Of a stretch of 64,000 nt of DNA, positions 50,565-61,385 are shown in pieces. This DNA comes from Cladocopium goreaui. Taxonomy: Eukaryota; Sar; Dinophyceae; Suessiales; Symbiodiniaceae. Location of the stretch: contig CAMXCT020001700.1 in the NCBI GenBank assembly GCA_947184155.2, forward strand, positions 62,001 to 126,000, read 5' to 3'. Position 1 is the first letter of the stretch. Every line of letters starts with the position of its first letter. The position numbers were made by a program, and so were the translations under genes. The notes beneath the pieces were generated by a model. The model worked only from the letters and a program-made list of their open reading frames with translations, was not told where the DNA came from and did not search any database.

Positions 50565-51452
50565 CTATGTCTGACTTCGTGTAGTGTATTCGAGGTGGTG
50601 TTGCTTGTCTGCTCGGAGAGTATCATTCCAGCTATTCCCAATGGCAAAGGAGACAGGGTTCTCCGTTTCATTCATTGCAGCCGAGCGACGTAGTTCGTTG
50701 CATTTAGTTTCAAAAGTAGCCACGTCATTATCTGGTGCTCTTCTGCGTAGTTTCCGATCAGGGAAGACGCGCTCTCGCACGTGCTGTTGCAAAATCGTTT
50801 CCGGTAGGTAATGAGATGGTCGTTGGAACAGCACTCTGCTTGCTAACTTATCGCGGTTGACTTCCCAGTGAGTGAACATATGTTGATGCTGTACTTGTTG
50901 CTTGAGTTGTGCAGCATATTGGTGGAAACTTTTGGGCGTGTGCCACAATCTCAGAAGGCTATAGTTGGACGGCCACTCAAGTGGGCACAAAGTAGCTGTC
51001 TGCTTCCACATTTCAGGCGTGAGTCCTTTGGGGGATGGTACAATTGCTTCCAGGTTGACTCTGGTGGGTCCAGTGGGTTGCAGGCCCATCATGATATAGG
51101 GGGCCACTACCCCTTGTATGTATCCTCGGGTGAGTTCTGAAAAGCAGTCAGCTGCTTGGAATTCCTCATCCAATGCCAGGCTCAATCCTGGAGCGTTTTT
51201 GTCAGTAAATTTAACTGCCTGCAATACTTGATCAGCCGCTTCTCTCTGTAACCCCTCAAATACTCGATGGGGACAGGAGAAGAAAACCTCCTGTGGGGCT
51301 TGGGTGGCCCCGCCTGCCTCTCCTAAGAAGCATGGCGCAATCTTGCTGGCCCAACTCGCCGGAAACCACGCCAGTAAGGCCGTAGTCCCACTAACCAGGT
51401 CGACCCCAGTGTGACGCCGAGAGTGAGGCTGATTCGTGACGACAACTTTCAC
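50565..51452 (-). CDS. Downstream part of the helicase-associated gene, unrecognised domain
   Basis: 295-codon frame of good protein quality (e.g. REAADQVLQAVKFTDKNAPG, WKQTATLCPLEWPSNYSLLR). It overlaps the end of the preceding frame by 4 bp (GTGA), so it is either reached by frameshift/splicing or the gene is broken here. No domain recognised. Position suggests the C-terminal region of the same large gene as the helicase. Confidence 0.5.
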   Translation of the reverse strand: MKVVVTNQPHSRRHTGVDLVSGTTALLAWFPASWASKIAPCFLGEAGGATQAPQEVFFSCPHRVFEGLQREAADQVLQAVKFTDKNAPGLSLALDEEFQAADCFSELTRGYIQGVVAPYIMMGLQPTGPTRVNLEAIVPSPKGLTPEMWKQTATLCPLEWPSNYSLLRLWHTPKSFHQYAAQLKQQVQHQHMFTHWEVNRDKLASRVLFQRPSHYLPETILQQHVRERVFPDRKLRRRAPDNDVATFETKCNELRRSAAMNETENPVSFAIGNSWNDTLRADKQHHLEYTTRSQT

Positions 51453-52440
51453 AGGGCACTGGGGGCACGTTTTCCGTTCATCTCTGCACTCTCTTTGGCT
51501 GCCACAATGAGCTCAGAGAGGATTGGACGAAACCAAAACGTGGCATACAGCAGGCATTCCGTCTCTGGGGTAGCCAGGGACTCTGCTCGTCGAGTGAGCG
51601 AGCATATGTACTGCGAAAGTGTTTCAGCCAGCCGGAGGGTAAAGCTACAGGCAGCATGTGCAAAGACCTCCTCAACAGTCTCAATCACGCTCCGCAGCCA
51701 CAGTTCTGACGCGATTGACATGAAAAGGCGGGCAAACTTTTCCTGCATAGACGTCAGGGAGATAGTGAGCTTAGCTTGCAGCCACAGGTGTGGAAGAGCA
51801 CCTAGGTTGTCAGGCTGATAGAAAACACTGGCGTGAGGCTGTGAACTGTTCATCATAGTCGCCAACTTGTCCGCAGCACCTTTGATTTCCAGTTCCGTAG
51901 GATCATCCAGTGCATCCTCGTCATCATCTTCACTCTCTGCCTCAGTTTCACTTGCAGTGGTGGCTTGTTCTTCTTCCGATAAGGGATCATCCACTGTCTC
52001 ACCAGCCCCTTCAGGGCCTACCAGAGGGCTTTCTCTCATATGCACTTGCAGTGCAGAAGCTTGCAATAGCAGTGGTTGCAGTCGATGCGCATCAAAATAG
52101 TGAATACCTGGGATGAGCAATATTCGCCAATACATCTTGCTTCCTCTGAGCCTGTGTACCAGAACAGGGGAGCCATTGTGGGAAGCACACAACCACAGTG
52201 GAGAGCGATATCCATCGCCGGCATAGCCATACAGGTATTCCCTATCTATAGAGCACGGAAAGAAACTGCTCGCCGTGAGGCGGTGGTCCCGACTGTGGGA
52301 GGCTAGCGCTGCAATGACTTCCTGCGTAAGCCGCAGCTTTGACTTCTGTGCAATGACCAATCGATTTCTTTTTAGGGATCGCACGCCATTCACGGTCACT
52401 ACCATAGCAATGGCAAGAGGCGGTTTGTCTTGGGAATTAA
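51449..52440 (-). CDS. Middle part of the helicase-associated gene, unrecognised
   Basis: 318-codon frame from ATG 52405, with coding-like sequence (QDKPPLAIAMVV) extending slightly upstream, which suggests an exon rather than a gene start. Features: LYGYAGDGYRSPLWLCASHN, an acidic block (ETEAESEDDDEDALDD) at ~150-168, then a helical region (LTSMQEKFARLFMSIASEL). Separated from helicase motif VI upstream by ~400 bp containing a G/T-rich tract, possibly an intron. Function unknown. Confidence 0.5.
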
Positions 52441-52559
52441 ACGGTGTATTGAGTCTCCACTCAAGGACCGCTTCTGCTTGTTTTTTGTTTCTTGTTGAGG
52501 GCCAGCGTCATCATGGCACACAAGATGTCATTATGCATGCACCGAGATGATACTAAGCT

Positions 52560-52780
52560 ATCACCTCTTGCTTTACTCGATCTTTTTCACCCATAAACTG
52601 GTACTTGTCACGTCACTGCTCATTGGTGTGTGTTGTTTTTGGTTGTTTGTTTCTGGTTTTGTGTGTTTGTGTTCTTTTTGTGTTTGGTGTTTTTGTTTGT
52701 TTGGTTTTTGTTTCTTTGGTTTTTGGTGTTTTTTTGTTTTTGTTTCCTGGATGAGCGTGACAGTGCATAGGGCTATGTAT
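52560..52780. repeat. G/T-rich low-complexity tract (A/C-rich on minus strand)
   Basis: TTTGTTTGGTTTTTG-like sequence between two minus-strand coding pieces. It may be intronic. Confidence 0.6.
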
Positions 52781-52846
52781 CGGTCCTCCACCAGTTTACT
52801 TTTGCGGCCACTACAGCAACGGCCTTTGCGAGACTTAATTAATCAA

Positions 52847-53200
52847 TTAATTCCAACTGCAACATGCTCTTAAACATGTTGAACGACCTGGCGGAAGCCA
52901 CGAAGGCGTCGGACGGAAAAAATCAAGGACCGCTTCTGCGTCCGACGGCACGTGCTTGGGCTCATGAAACTGGACAGTTCGATCTTTAAGGGTATAGTAC
53001 CCGTAATGACAGACCGCAAGCGTCTGCGCCATCCCAATCAGCCCAGCCATATCAATGGGGGAGACAATGTATGTATGCTGAATGGCTCTGGTGAGCGCGA
53101 CAGTGGCTCGCCCAAAGCAGTCCTCTTTGTCTTCTACCGTTGCCCCTCGACGGCCCCCGCTGAGGAAACCACTTTCTGTCTGGACCACAACTGCTATTCG
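52847..53200 (-). CDS. SF1 helicase, C-terminal motif VI region (split gene)
   Basis: Reads ATVEDKEDCFGRATVALTRAIQHTYI: the RATVALTRA segment is superfamily-1 (UPF1/DNA2-like) motif VI, with the arginine finger. Upstream residues (RIAVVVQTESG) run exactly to the edge of the LTR at 53201. The matching N-terminal half with motifs II-III lies at 62848-63505. The gene is therefore interrupted by the 9.6-kb element. Confidence 0.75.
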   Translation of the reverse strand, partial: RIAVVVQTESGFLSGGRRGATVEDKEDCFGRATVALTRAIQHTYIVSPIDMAGLIGMAQTLAVCHYGYYTLKDRTVQFHEPKHVPSDAEAVLDFFRPTPSWLPPGRSTCLRACCSWN

Positions 53201-54665
53201 TGTGAAAAACGCAAACCCAAGTACACCTCGTGTGTACCCAAATCAACGCTTTCGTTAAATCACTACGCCAGACGCAAACACCTACTGTGGTTGCGGCTCC
53301 GCAGTTACTTACTTCTCTGCAATGTCAAGTAAAGGAACTTGTTCCACCCCGACTCCTAAGTGCACGTCAGACTCCTTCTTTTCTCTCCAGACGCCACACA
53401 CAACGGAACAGGTCAACAAGAACCAGGGCAGGCACACGGCCACAGCCCACAAACAAAGAAGGGAAGCAAGAAAGTTCCAGTGTGGCTACTGTTTCAAGTG
53501 CCCTAGGTGACACTGCAGTTCAGTTCTCTTCGGAACACTCGACACCACTCCCTTGAGCCGATGTCTCAACTGGGAAACTCGATTCCAGGTTTCCAATACA
53601 CAACCTTCCTTCAAAGGTTGTTGAAACAATTCCAAACTGCTATGATATACAAATCACCTAGTCACAAAAACGTCAGAAACATTTCCAAAAGTTCTCAAGT
53701 CAAACTGGTTCTCGTCCAAACGCAAGTAACCAGCTAGCCGGTGTTACTAGTGTCTACCAAATGTCTATACTAGTCACACGGCTAGTCAAGAACGAAATGA
53801 TTCACTCAAATTCCTTTACAAAATCCTCTTGCAATACAGAACAACATGGGAACCTCATGTTCCATCTCCAAAACAGTTCTTCGCACAGAGATGTCTTCTC
53901 ATAGTTCCAAACCGTCGAGGAGAGTAGAATGTTCTGCTCGACTTCTCAACCAATATCCAGTCATAAACAGTCATAGCGCTAAAGTAGTTCGCTCACTGTC
54001 ATAACCAAAAGTCAGCAATAAGTCACAGGCATCAAGATCATAATGCAGCTCTCCAGATCAAGTATCCGGAGGTTGAACAAGATACGTAGGCATTGTCCTC
54101 ACACTGCCGAAGTATCTCACATACTCAAAAGATCTGCTTGACTTCTCAGCTAATGTCCAGTCATAAACAGTCATAGCGCTAAAGTAGTTCGCTCACTGTC
54201 ATAACCAAAAGTCAGCAATAAGTCACAGATATAAAGATCACCAAGTGTATCTCCAGATCAAATACCCAGAGGTTAAAGAAGATACGTAGGCATTGTCCTC
54301 ACAATGCCGGAGTATCTCGCATACTCGCAAGAACACCTCTTGACTACCTCTTGCAAAAAGGCTTCACAAACATCATCAGATGTACGAAGCAACGTCGAGA
54401 ATTGAAACGAATGATCCACAACCATCTCAGTGAGATTCATACTCCTCCAAGAGGTCAAAGAACTTCCGAGATCGATGGAATCATAGAATCCCGACTCAAC
54501 TGCATAGCGAATGCTTCTGGAAGCATTCGCTCAGTATCATAAAGCTAAATAAAGCTCCAAACTGTATTCAAAGGAGAGTCAAGCTCCAAGTAGATCCACT
54601 TAGACTCACTGGTCGGTATCTCAAATCAGCTCATGCAGCTTCTCATACCACAAAGCAAGATTGAA
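53201..54665 (-). repeat. 3' LTR-like direct repeat
   Basis: 1465 bp, differing from the other copy by only a handful of substitutions and one short indel near 54604. Contains two ~190-bp tandem units (about 53940-54130 and 54131-54325) sharing CAGTCATAGCGCTAAAGTAG and GATACGTAGGCATTGTCCTC. Confidence 0.95.
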
Positions 54666-55904
54666 ACTACTTATGTCTGATGCAGACACCTTCCCTTAGT
54701 CCAGTCTCACCACTGAAGGCTCAATGAAAGTCAGGTCGCACCAATGCCAAGTTGCACCCACAAGGGTCCAAACTTCCACACCCCCTTTCGACATGACATT
54801 CATTTCTCTCTCTATACATACTCAGATGCATATCCAGTATGAACTTCGCCATACCTTCAAAGTCAAACTCATAGAATACGTCGTATTCGCCAGGAGACTT
54901 CGATGCTCCAAGTACCTCAACCGGAAAATGAAGTATAAACTCTTCTGAAGCATTCGAAGTTTCCAAAAAAATATCACTGTCTCCGAAAAATCAACTGATC
55001 CTCAAGGAGATAGACGGTTGTTCCTCCAACACTTCGCTCATCTTAAATAAACAGTCCATCCATATCCACAACCATCGCCAACGCTGATGTCAGCAATACT
55101 CCATAGACGTCTCCATGGGCACAGCTCCCATCTATCCTCAACCAGTCAACATCATCAGCTCAGAATCCATCGACTGATCAAAGAGACCATGGCGTCAATT
55201 CACGATCAACTACAGTGCTGTTTGTTGGTCCCTAAAACAAACGAGAACCAAAAAACAAAACACCAACAACACACACGAGATCCCAGACGAAGACAGACGA
55301 AGCACTGTCGGAGTCAACACAAAAACAAAGGCCGACTGTTTCAGCTAATCCGCATCCTCCAATGGAGGATAAGCGTGTCAGACAAGCGAAACTGTCGTCA
55401 GTTCAAAATACTCCGACAAAACTCCACATTCGTGATGTCACTAATCTTGAACGTGATTACATTGTTGCACCACGCAAACTCAGCTTCAGACAAGCTATAT
55501 ACTAGATGTGCTGAGCTTCGGACACGCTCGATACCAAGCGCTTCAAGGTTCAGGCACGCAGGGTACTAGATGCACTAAGCTCAGGGCAAATCTCCAAGGC
55601 TGGACCTCGTCCCCCTTTTGAGATAAGGTCCATCAACCTTCAAAAAAATGAATTCTGGCCATCATAAAAGCTGATCTATTACATAGTTGAACAAAGAAAA
55701 TCAAAAACAAATAAAAAACTTACAAACACATATATTAACAAGTGTTTCCATCAGACATGTAGCCTGGATCCTTACTGATTCTTCTTTAATTCAAGAATCG
55801 GATCTGGCCATGTCATCATCTGGAAAAATGGCGGCAGACAAACACAAGTCAAAAACCAAACCACCATCAACAATAAAACAATTACAATGCACAAACGCAC
55901 AACG

Positions 55905-56055
55905 AATCCACAAACGTGTTCATGTGCAGCATACACATGAGACCTTTCCTACCAAGAGTTGACCCTTCCAGGATACAACTCACAGCCATGTTCATGTGCA
56001 ATACATGCATGATACCCCTCCTACCAAGAGTTGATCCTCCCGGGATACAACTCAA
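55905..56055. repeat. Two-copy ~72-bp tandem repeat
   Basis: GTTCATGTGCA...CCTACCAAGAGTTGA...GGATACAACTCA occurs twice in tandem inside the LTR element. Confidence 0.85.
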
Positions 56056-56375
56056 CTCCACAATGCAGGCTTCTCACCCCCTTTCAAGATCTGCTTGCCT
56101 TCTCTCCTTTTTGCAGCGCAAAAGATCCAGAGTGACCAAAGCAAACACGTGCAAACTAGAGTGAACCTCGAGCTGGATAGCGGTTGACAAACCAATTATC
56201 AACTATTCTCTCTACTGCACGAACTGCCAGGAATTGACAAGATATACAGCCCCTGGACTCCATCCAAAGGACAGGAAACGGATCCCTTTCACAGCACTCA
56301 ATAGAGGACCTCTGAGAATGCTCCAGCCATTCTTGTCCTTCTAATAGATACGGCGGTACTGCTGCTTGCCGTCTC

Positions 56376-57300
56376 TCAGCATGCCGAGTCCATTCGGGGC
56401 CCACAGAGCCGTGATGGCTGAAACTTGGTCGCCACGATAAGGAGTGGGTGAAAGCGTTCGTAAAAGGCACTGCCTGGGTCCTTCGTGACTACCCCAGTCC
56501 TCTGACTGGGAGTTGCAATACCCATCGGTACAGAGGGACGCTGTTCACCTGGACGCTCTGGACAATAAGCCCAGAACAAAGACTCCGGTACCGTTGGCGG
56601 CGGGGGCATTGCATGTCCACTGGCAGGTGCTGCAGGCATTGGGTATCCACTGGCAGGTGCCGCAGGCAATGTCACAGATGGTGGAGTGCCTCCAGGCAAC
56701 CCCGCTCCTGGCACGCCAGCTGTCTCTGTCGGCCCAACCATACCAGGGGGATGGACAGGTGGGTTCGGTGGAGGGAATGCACCCATATCCGGCGTCTCAG
56801 GTGTGTCTCGATGGATCCCTTCCTGTGTCCCCATCAGACGGACAAGCTCCTTGAGGTGTCGGTTGACTTCCTCAAAACTGCTCTGAAGACACTGCCCAAG
56901 CTTTTCACCCTGAGTCTTGATCTCCTCCCGAACGGCTTTGACATTGTTCTCGACCGTGTCATTCCCCGACAGGGCCCACTTCCCAGCATGGGCGAATTTG
57001 TCGAATGCTTTCAACAATTTCACAATCTCGGCACTCTGGTGTGACACCGCTCCAGTCACGGCAGTAGTACCATATATCTGGGCCTTGAACTGCTCTTTCA
57101 GCTCGCTGAATCCTTTCAAGAGCTCTGCGCGGGCGTCACTAACATTGGTCACAGCCAAACCCAAGTCCTCTGTCAAGGAGGCGATCTTGAAAGCACAGTC
57201 ACGGATGTTCCTTGCCAGAGCATTGCTTACCACCAAGACTGATGTCTCAGCTTCTTCCGGCAATGGCTCCACTGCCGGTACCTCTACTCCTGGACTTCGG
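56376..57300 (-). CDS. LTR-element ORF: coiled-coil/proline-rich protein
   Basis: About 300 aa. The N-terminal half is helical with long heptad-like stretches (ARAELLKGFSELKEQFKAQ, NNVKAVREEIKTQGEKLGQ, FEEVNRHLKELVRLMGTQEG). The second half is Pro-rich with two copies of LPAAPASG/PMPAAPASG and PPPPTVPE. Sensible sequence extends upstream of the first Met (SPGVEVPAVEPLPEE), so it is probably spliced or frameshifted to the Arg/Ser-rich frame just upstream. Could be Gag-like (coiled coil plus proline linker), but no capsid or zinc finger is recognised. Confidence 0.55.
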
Positions 57301-57481
57301 TTGCGGCACGGCCACGCGACCGTGACCGCCCACGGCGCTCCTCACCTTCTTCCCCATGAGCTCCATGGCCATGGGCACGGGCATCTCCATCGGCCGACAT
57401 TCCTAGCAGTACCCGCTCGAGGCGATTGCGGAGAGCTGACACTACCCTGTTCGACAGGCCCGGCTGGTGATAGAGCCGCAT
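57284..57481 (-). CDS. LTR-element ORF: short Arg/Ser/Gly-rich protein
   Basis: About 65 aa from ATG near 57481 (MRLYHQPGLSNRVVSALRNR), with a helix then a basic, His/Gly/Arg-rich tail (GEEGEERRGRSRSRGRAA). Likely the N-terminal piece of the neighbouring coiled-coil protein. Confidence 0.45.
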   Translation of the reverse strand: MRLYHQPGLSNRVVSALRNRLERVLLGMSADGDARAHGHGAHGEEGEERRGRSRSRGRAATEVQE

Positions 57482-58219
57482 TCCCTGCACTCTTCAGGTC
57501 TCAAACATAAAACCATCAAAGCAATCAAGCAACCAACCAACATGAGATGCATGCTCAACAATACCAATACCTAACAAAACTGTTTCCCAAAATTCCAGAT
57601 GTTACCAACATACCGGAATTTTGCGAACCAGTAGCACATGTTCCAACATGCAACCAAAGTCTGGATTCGTTTCCAAAGCAGCAAAACAGGGAAAAAACTG
57701 ACTGTCCTTCTCTACAAAACACCAAAAACAGTCACCATCCCTAAAACCAAAAACGAGTTCTCATGAGTTCACTGTGCAATCCCTGTTATATGCAGCCCAA
57801 ACTCAAAAACAAATCGATTGACAGACATGCAAATGTCCTGGAAATGAAGCTGTCTCCGTGGTTTGGCCAGAACCCTTCAACAAGTCATTTCACAAAAAAA
57901 CGCTCGCCAACTGACAAACATACAAATAAAAACCTAACTGCAAAAACAAGGAGCATTGCACAAAACGTTCAAAAATTGTTTGTGTTTCATTTGTTTGTTT
58001 CGTTTCGTTTGTTTCGTTTCGTCTAAAAGTGAGATTCCACATGACTGCATTCCACACTCTTGCAACATGACCGCATCAAAACACTGAAATGTGCCAATCA
58101 CCGATTGCACGCACTCAGGCCGCACTTTCCACCTATTTCTCTCACGCTTACCACTACTGCCAGGAACCCTATCGCCTACATCTGCCAAATCTGTCACACA
58201 GCAATGGGTCACAGGTATT

Positions 58220-58510
58220 TCAACCTTGCAATGACCTCTGATATCTGCCTAAGATATGCTCACGCATCTCAAAAATCTGCCTTTGCATCTCGATCTCCAA
58301 TTCCAAGAGATGATCGCGGAACATTGTCATGATGTCTCGTTGGTTCGCATTCAAACGAACATCTTCAAGCAAAGGTAGAAGCCATTCCATGAGAACAAGC
58401 ATAGTCTGTACTATCCGAAAGATACTCGTCACCTTCTCCAATCCGACAATCCACTCAATGTACCGTTCCTCCATTGCTTCACGTAATGGTCGGTTGTCGC
58501 GATTGTCCAT
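58220..58510 (-). CDS. LTR-element ORF: small helical protein
   Basis: 96 aa from ATG 58510, context AAGAATGG. Charged, all-helical (REAMEERYIEWIVGLEKVTS, LELEIEMQRQIFEMREHILG) with a hydrophobic centre (TMLVLMEWLLPLL). Unrecognised. Could be one exon of a larger transcript including the neighbouring ORFs. Confidence 0.45.
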   Translation of the reverse strand: MDNRDNRPLREAMEERYIEWIVGLEKVTSIFRIVQTMLVLMEWLLPLLEDVRLNANQRDIMTMFRDHLLELEIEMQRQIFEMREHILGRYQRSLQG

Positions 58511-59024
58511 TCTTGGTATAGACTATGTGGCGATACTTTCCTTGAGCTTAAATGCTTCAGTTCCACTCACACTCCAGTGATTTCTCAACTCTTACCTCCA
58601 AAGATTTCCAGGCCAGTTGTCGGAGTCTCTACTGTCCAAACACTCCAGTTGTGTCTCCAGGACCTACTCCCAACCTCAGCCTACAGCCAACATGTCACAA
58701 AAGAGTGAAACAAAAAACACACATCACTGCAAATCTCAGTGCAGGCTGATCTCTTGACTGTAATCCTTGCCGCATACAGTCCCTCTGAACCAACGACCCT
58801 TGACCCTACAGTCAAGCTCCAACTCTGCATGACAACTTCACATGTCTAAATTCCAAGTTTCCCCACAGCAATGCAAACTGTCCGTTCATCACATGAGCAA
58901 CGCAGACCTTCCAGGCTGCCGAAGGAACTCTTTCTTCTTTCCCTTCCGCATTTCAAACTGTGATTCAAAAACTATTCCTAATACTCCATGGTCTGCCCGA
59001 TTGCTATACTTGGACCCTGACCAG

Positions 59025-59402
59025 TTAAATGAACTTAGCAGCCAACTCACTAATGCGGTACAACAAGCGCCCGTTGCTGTCCCACTCTTCACATTTCACA
59101 GGCCCATGCCAACGATACTCAGTGGGCTTAGTCTTCTCCAAGATTCCACTCTCAACCTTCAGAAGGTACCCGAGCGCAAAGATTTCCATTTCCATCACCG
59201 CATAGTCTTTCTGATGGTGTTCACCCTTCAAACCTTCAGGCGTCCAATCCATAAAGTACTGGGCACGATCCACAGCCTCCTTAGGTCCCAAACGTAGACC
59301 AAAACGGCCGGAGTATTCATCTGGATACACTTCATTGCCCTTGTTCAACTCTTCCAACTGCTCAGGCGTCAAAGCAATCCAGAGTTTGAGAGGCTCCATG
59401 TT
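59025..59402 (-). CDS. LTR-element ORF: 125-aa soluble protein, unrecognised
   Basis: ATG 59402 (context AAACATGG). Reads MEPLKLWIALTPEQLEELNK, then GRFGLRLGPKEAVDRAQYFM, AVMEMEIFALGYLLKVESGI and YRWHGPVKCEEW. The mixed alpha/beta composition is that of a folded domain, not a repeat artefact. No family assigned. Confidence 0.5.
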   Translation of the reverse strand, partial: NMEPLKLWIALTPEQLEELNKGNEVYPDEYSGRFGLRLGPKEAVDRAQYFMDWTPEGLKGEHHQKDYAVMEMEIFALGYLLKVESGILEKTKPTEYRWHGPVKCEEWDSNGRLLYRISELAAKFI

Positions 59403-59758
59403 TGAAACGCACACACACACACAGCCACGGTCTCAGAACTCTTGACACAAAACAGTCACAAACAGCTGCGGAAACATGAGTAGAGGTTCATCCAAAGCTC
59501 ATACTCTTGGAAACCAAAAACTCCCACACTTCTCATGTGCAAACATCACAAGACTGACCCAACGGCTTTCTCTGTCGCTTCCAGCTTTACCTCTCCAAGC
59601 CAACGACCTTATACACCTCTAGGTCACAAACAGTTCAACGTTTCAAGCTCCAGCATCAACAAAACTGAGCTAAACGGGTCATTTCTTTCCAGGCAGCCAG
59701 CCGCAGAGCACAAAAGCTACTTCTACTGACGTCTCCTCCTAAACCAGCAAACTATGGC

Positions 59759-60298
59759 CTAACTAGGATCACTCAGCCCAACCTCTCTGAGCAGGTCTTC
59801 CTCCGCTGTCCTTTCTGGGACGTCACTCACACTCGTCAGCTCATCGTCCGAGTTGGCACGTGTATCACAGTGACCTTCCTTCCCAGACGTCGACACTGCC
59901 GCAGCATCCATCAACGGTGGCTCCCTTCTGATGCCCGCCATACCTTCTTCCGCATCAATGACAACGGGTGCGGCACAAGTAGCCGCGTCAATGGGATATT
60001 CTCGACGCCGCCGATCCACATCAATGACAACAGGTGCGGCACAAGTAGCCGCGTCAATGGGATATTCTCGACGCCTCTGATCCACATCAATGACACCAGA
60101 TGCGGTACAGGTAGCCGCATCAATGGGATATGCTAGACGCCTCACAGCTTTGAGAGACTGGCCCTTCTTGTCGAAGCTCTCCTTGATCACTGATGGCTTA
60201 GCGCTAGACGTCACGGATGTTGGCTCCTGTTTAGACATGGCAGCCAGATCTACCTCTGACTTTCTTGAACCATACTTGGCGTCATCAGTGACAAGCAT
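59759..60298 (-). CDS. LTR-element ORF with three YPIDAATC repeats
   Basis: 179 aa from ATG 60296-60298 (MLVTDDAKYGSRKSEVDLAA). Three tandem ~21-residue repeats of the form YPIDAATCxAxxVIDVDxRRRE (57-63-bp DNA repeat, 59961-60135), each with one Cys. Acidic C-terminus (TAEEDLLREVGLSDPS). Probably disordered; function unknown. Confidence 0.5.
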   Translation of the reverse strand: MLVTDDAKYGSRKSEVDLAAMSKQEPTSVTSSAKPSVIKESFDKKGQSLKAVRRLAYPIDAATCTASGVIDVDQRRREYPIDAATCAAPVVIDVDRRRREYPIDAATCAAPVVIDAEEGMAGIRREPPLMDAAAVSTSGKEGHCDTRANSDDELTSVSDVPERTAEEDLLREVGLSDPS

Positions 60299-61372
60299 GA
60301 CTTCCACCTTCAATCATCCACAGTGTACTCCAAAAACAAAGTTTCATGCGTATTGGGCTCCAAAAATAAAATCAAATCCTCAGATTGAGTAACACTGCCA
60401 TGACAACTCAGAAAGCGCTCTTCACATGCTCATCTCAGTCACCTGATACACCTTCTCTTATCACTCTTCTAAATACCAACTGAGTTCAAGACCCAAGACG
60501 TGCCTTAGTTGTACGCAAGAACCACATACCTGACACCATCAGTTCCCAACCTTTGCACCTTGGTCCAATACCTCAGTGTCCGAGGATGTCAAACCTGGCA
60601 ATCTGCTGCCCCACCCTCAGGGAGTTCCAAGTTACAATCTTGCAGCAAGTTACCTACCGTCACTTTCTACTGCCGAAACGAAATTCCTACTTCTAGGAAC
60701 GCTCCATCCATGCAAACATCTTCAGATACTCCAGCGTAGCCTTGCACTAGTGACCCTACGCTAGCAATACGTCACACCATGACACAGACCCCTACCAGAA
60801 TACTGCCAAGACCACATGGACGCCTTCCACAGACTACGCACCTACACAAGGTAAATTAAAAAACTTGCTCTGACAGAATCCACTGCCAACCCAAATCCAA
60901 ACAAAAAACTCAACTCCTCCGTCCAAGTCACAAGTGTCCTGCCCAGGGCTGACTAATCTTGTATGCTCTTCTACAGGTACCACTGTCGACAGTTCACACG
61001 GGCCCACTTCTGTCCAGCCTACCAAGCATACACCCTGCCAATACTTGCCCAACTTGCAAACGGATAGTCGTCCAACACAACAGGTCCACGATCCTCATGA
61101 TCCGTAGAAAATCTATACAAAAACTAAAACATGATCCCAAAGTCACCTGAAACCAAACAGACTCCAACCAACTTCACACTCCCTAGTGACCTTATACTTT
61201 CAGACCATCACCTCCTGTGAAACAGGTGCACCTTAGTACGAGCTCATCTCTGCCTCTGCGCATAGAACACGGAGCTCCAATACCCAAGATCCCAATCTCA
61301 CCTTAGATGACGTCCTTAGCATCTTGTCACACACAAGGGTCAGCGGAAGATGGTGTGGGTAGCCCTTTTCAG

Positions 61373-61385
61373 GGCTCCGCTACCA
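61373..61385 (-). other. Primer-binding-site-like sequence
   Basis: Minus strand TGGTAGCGGAGCC directly after the 5' LTR; differs at one position from TGGTAGCAGAGC-type complements of initiator tRNA-Met. Followed by a small hairpin (AGCCCT/AGGGCT). Confidence 0.55.
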
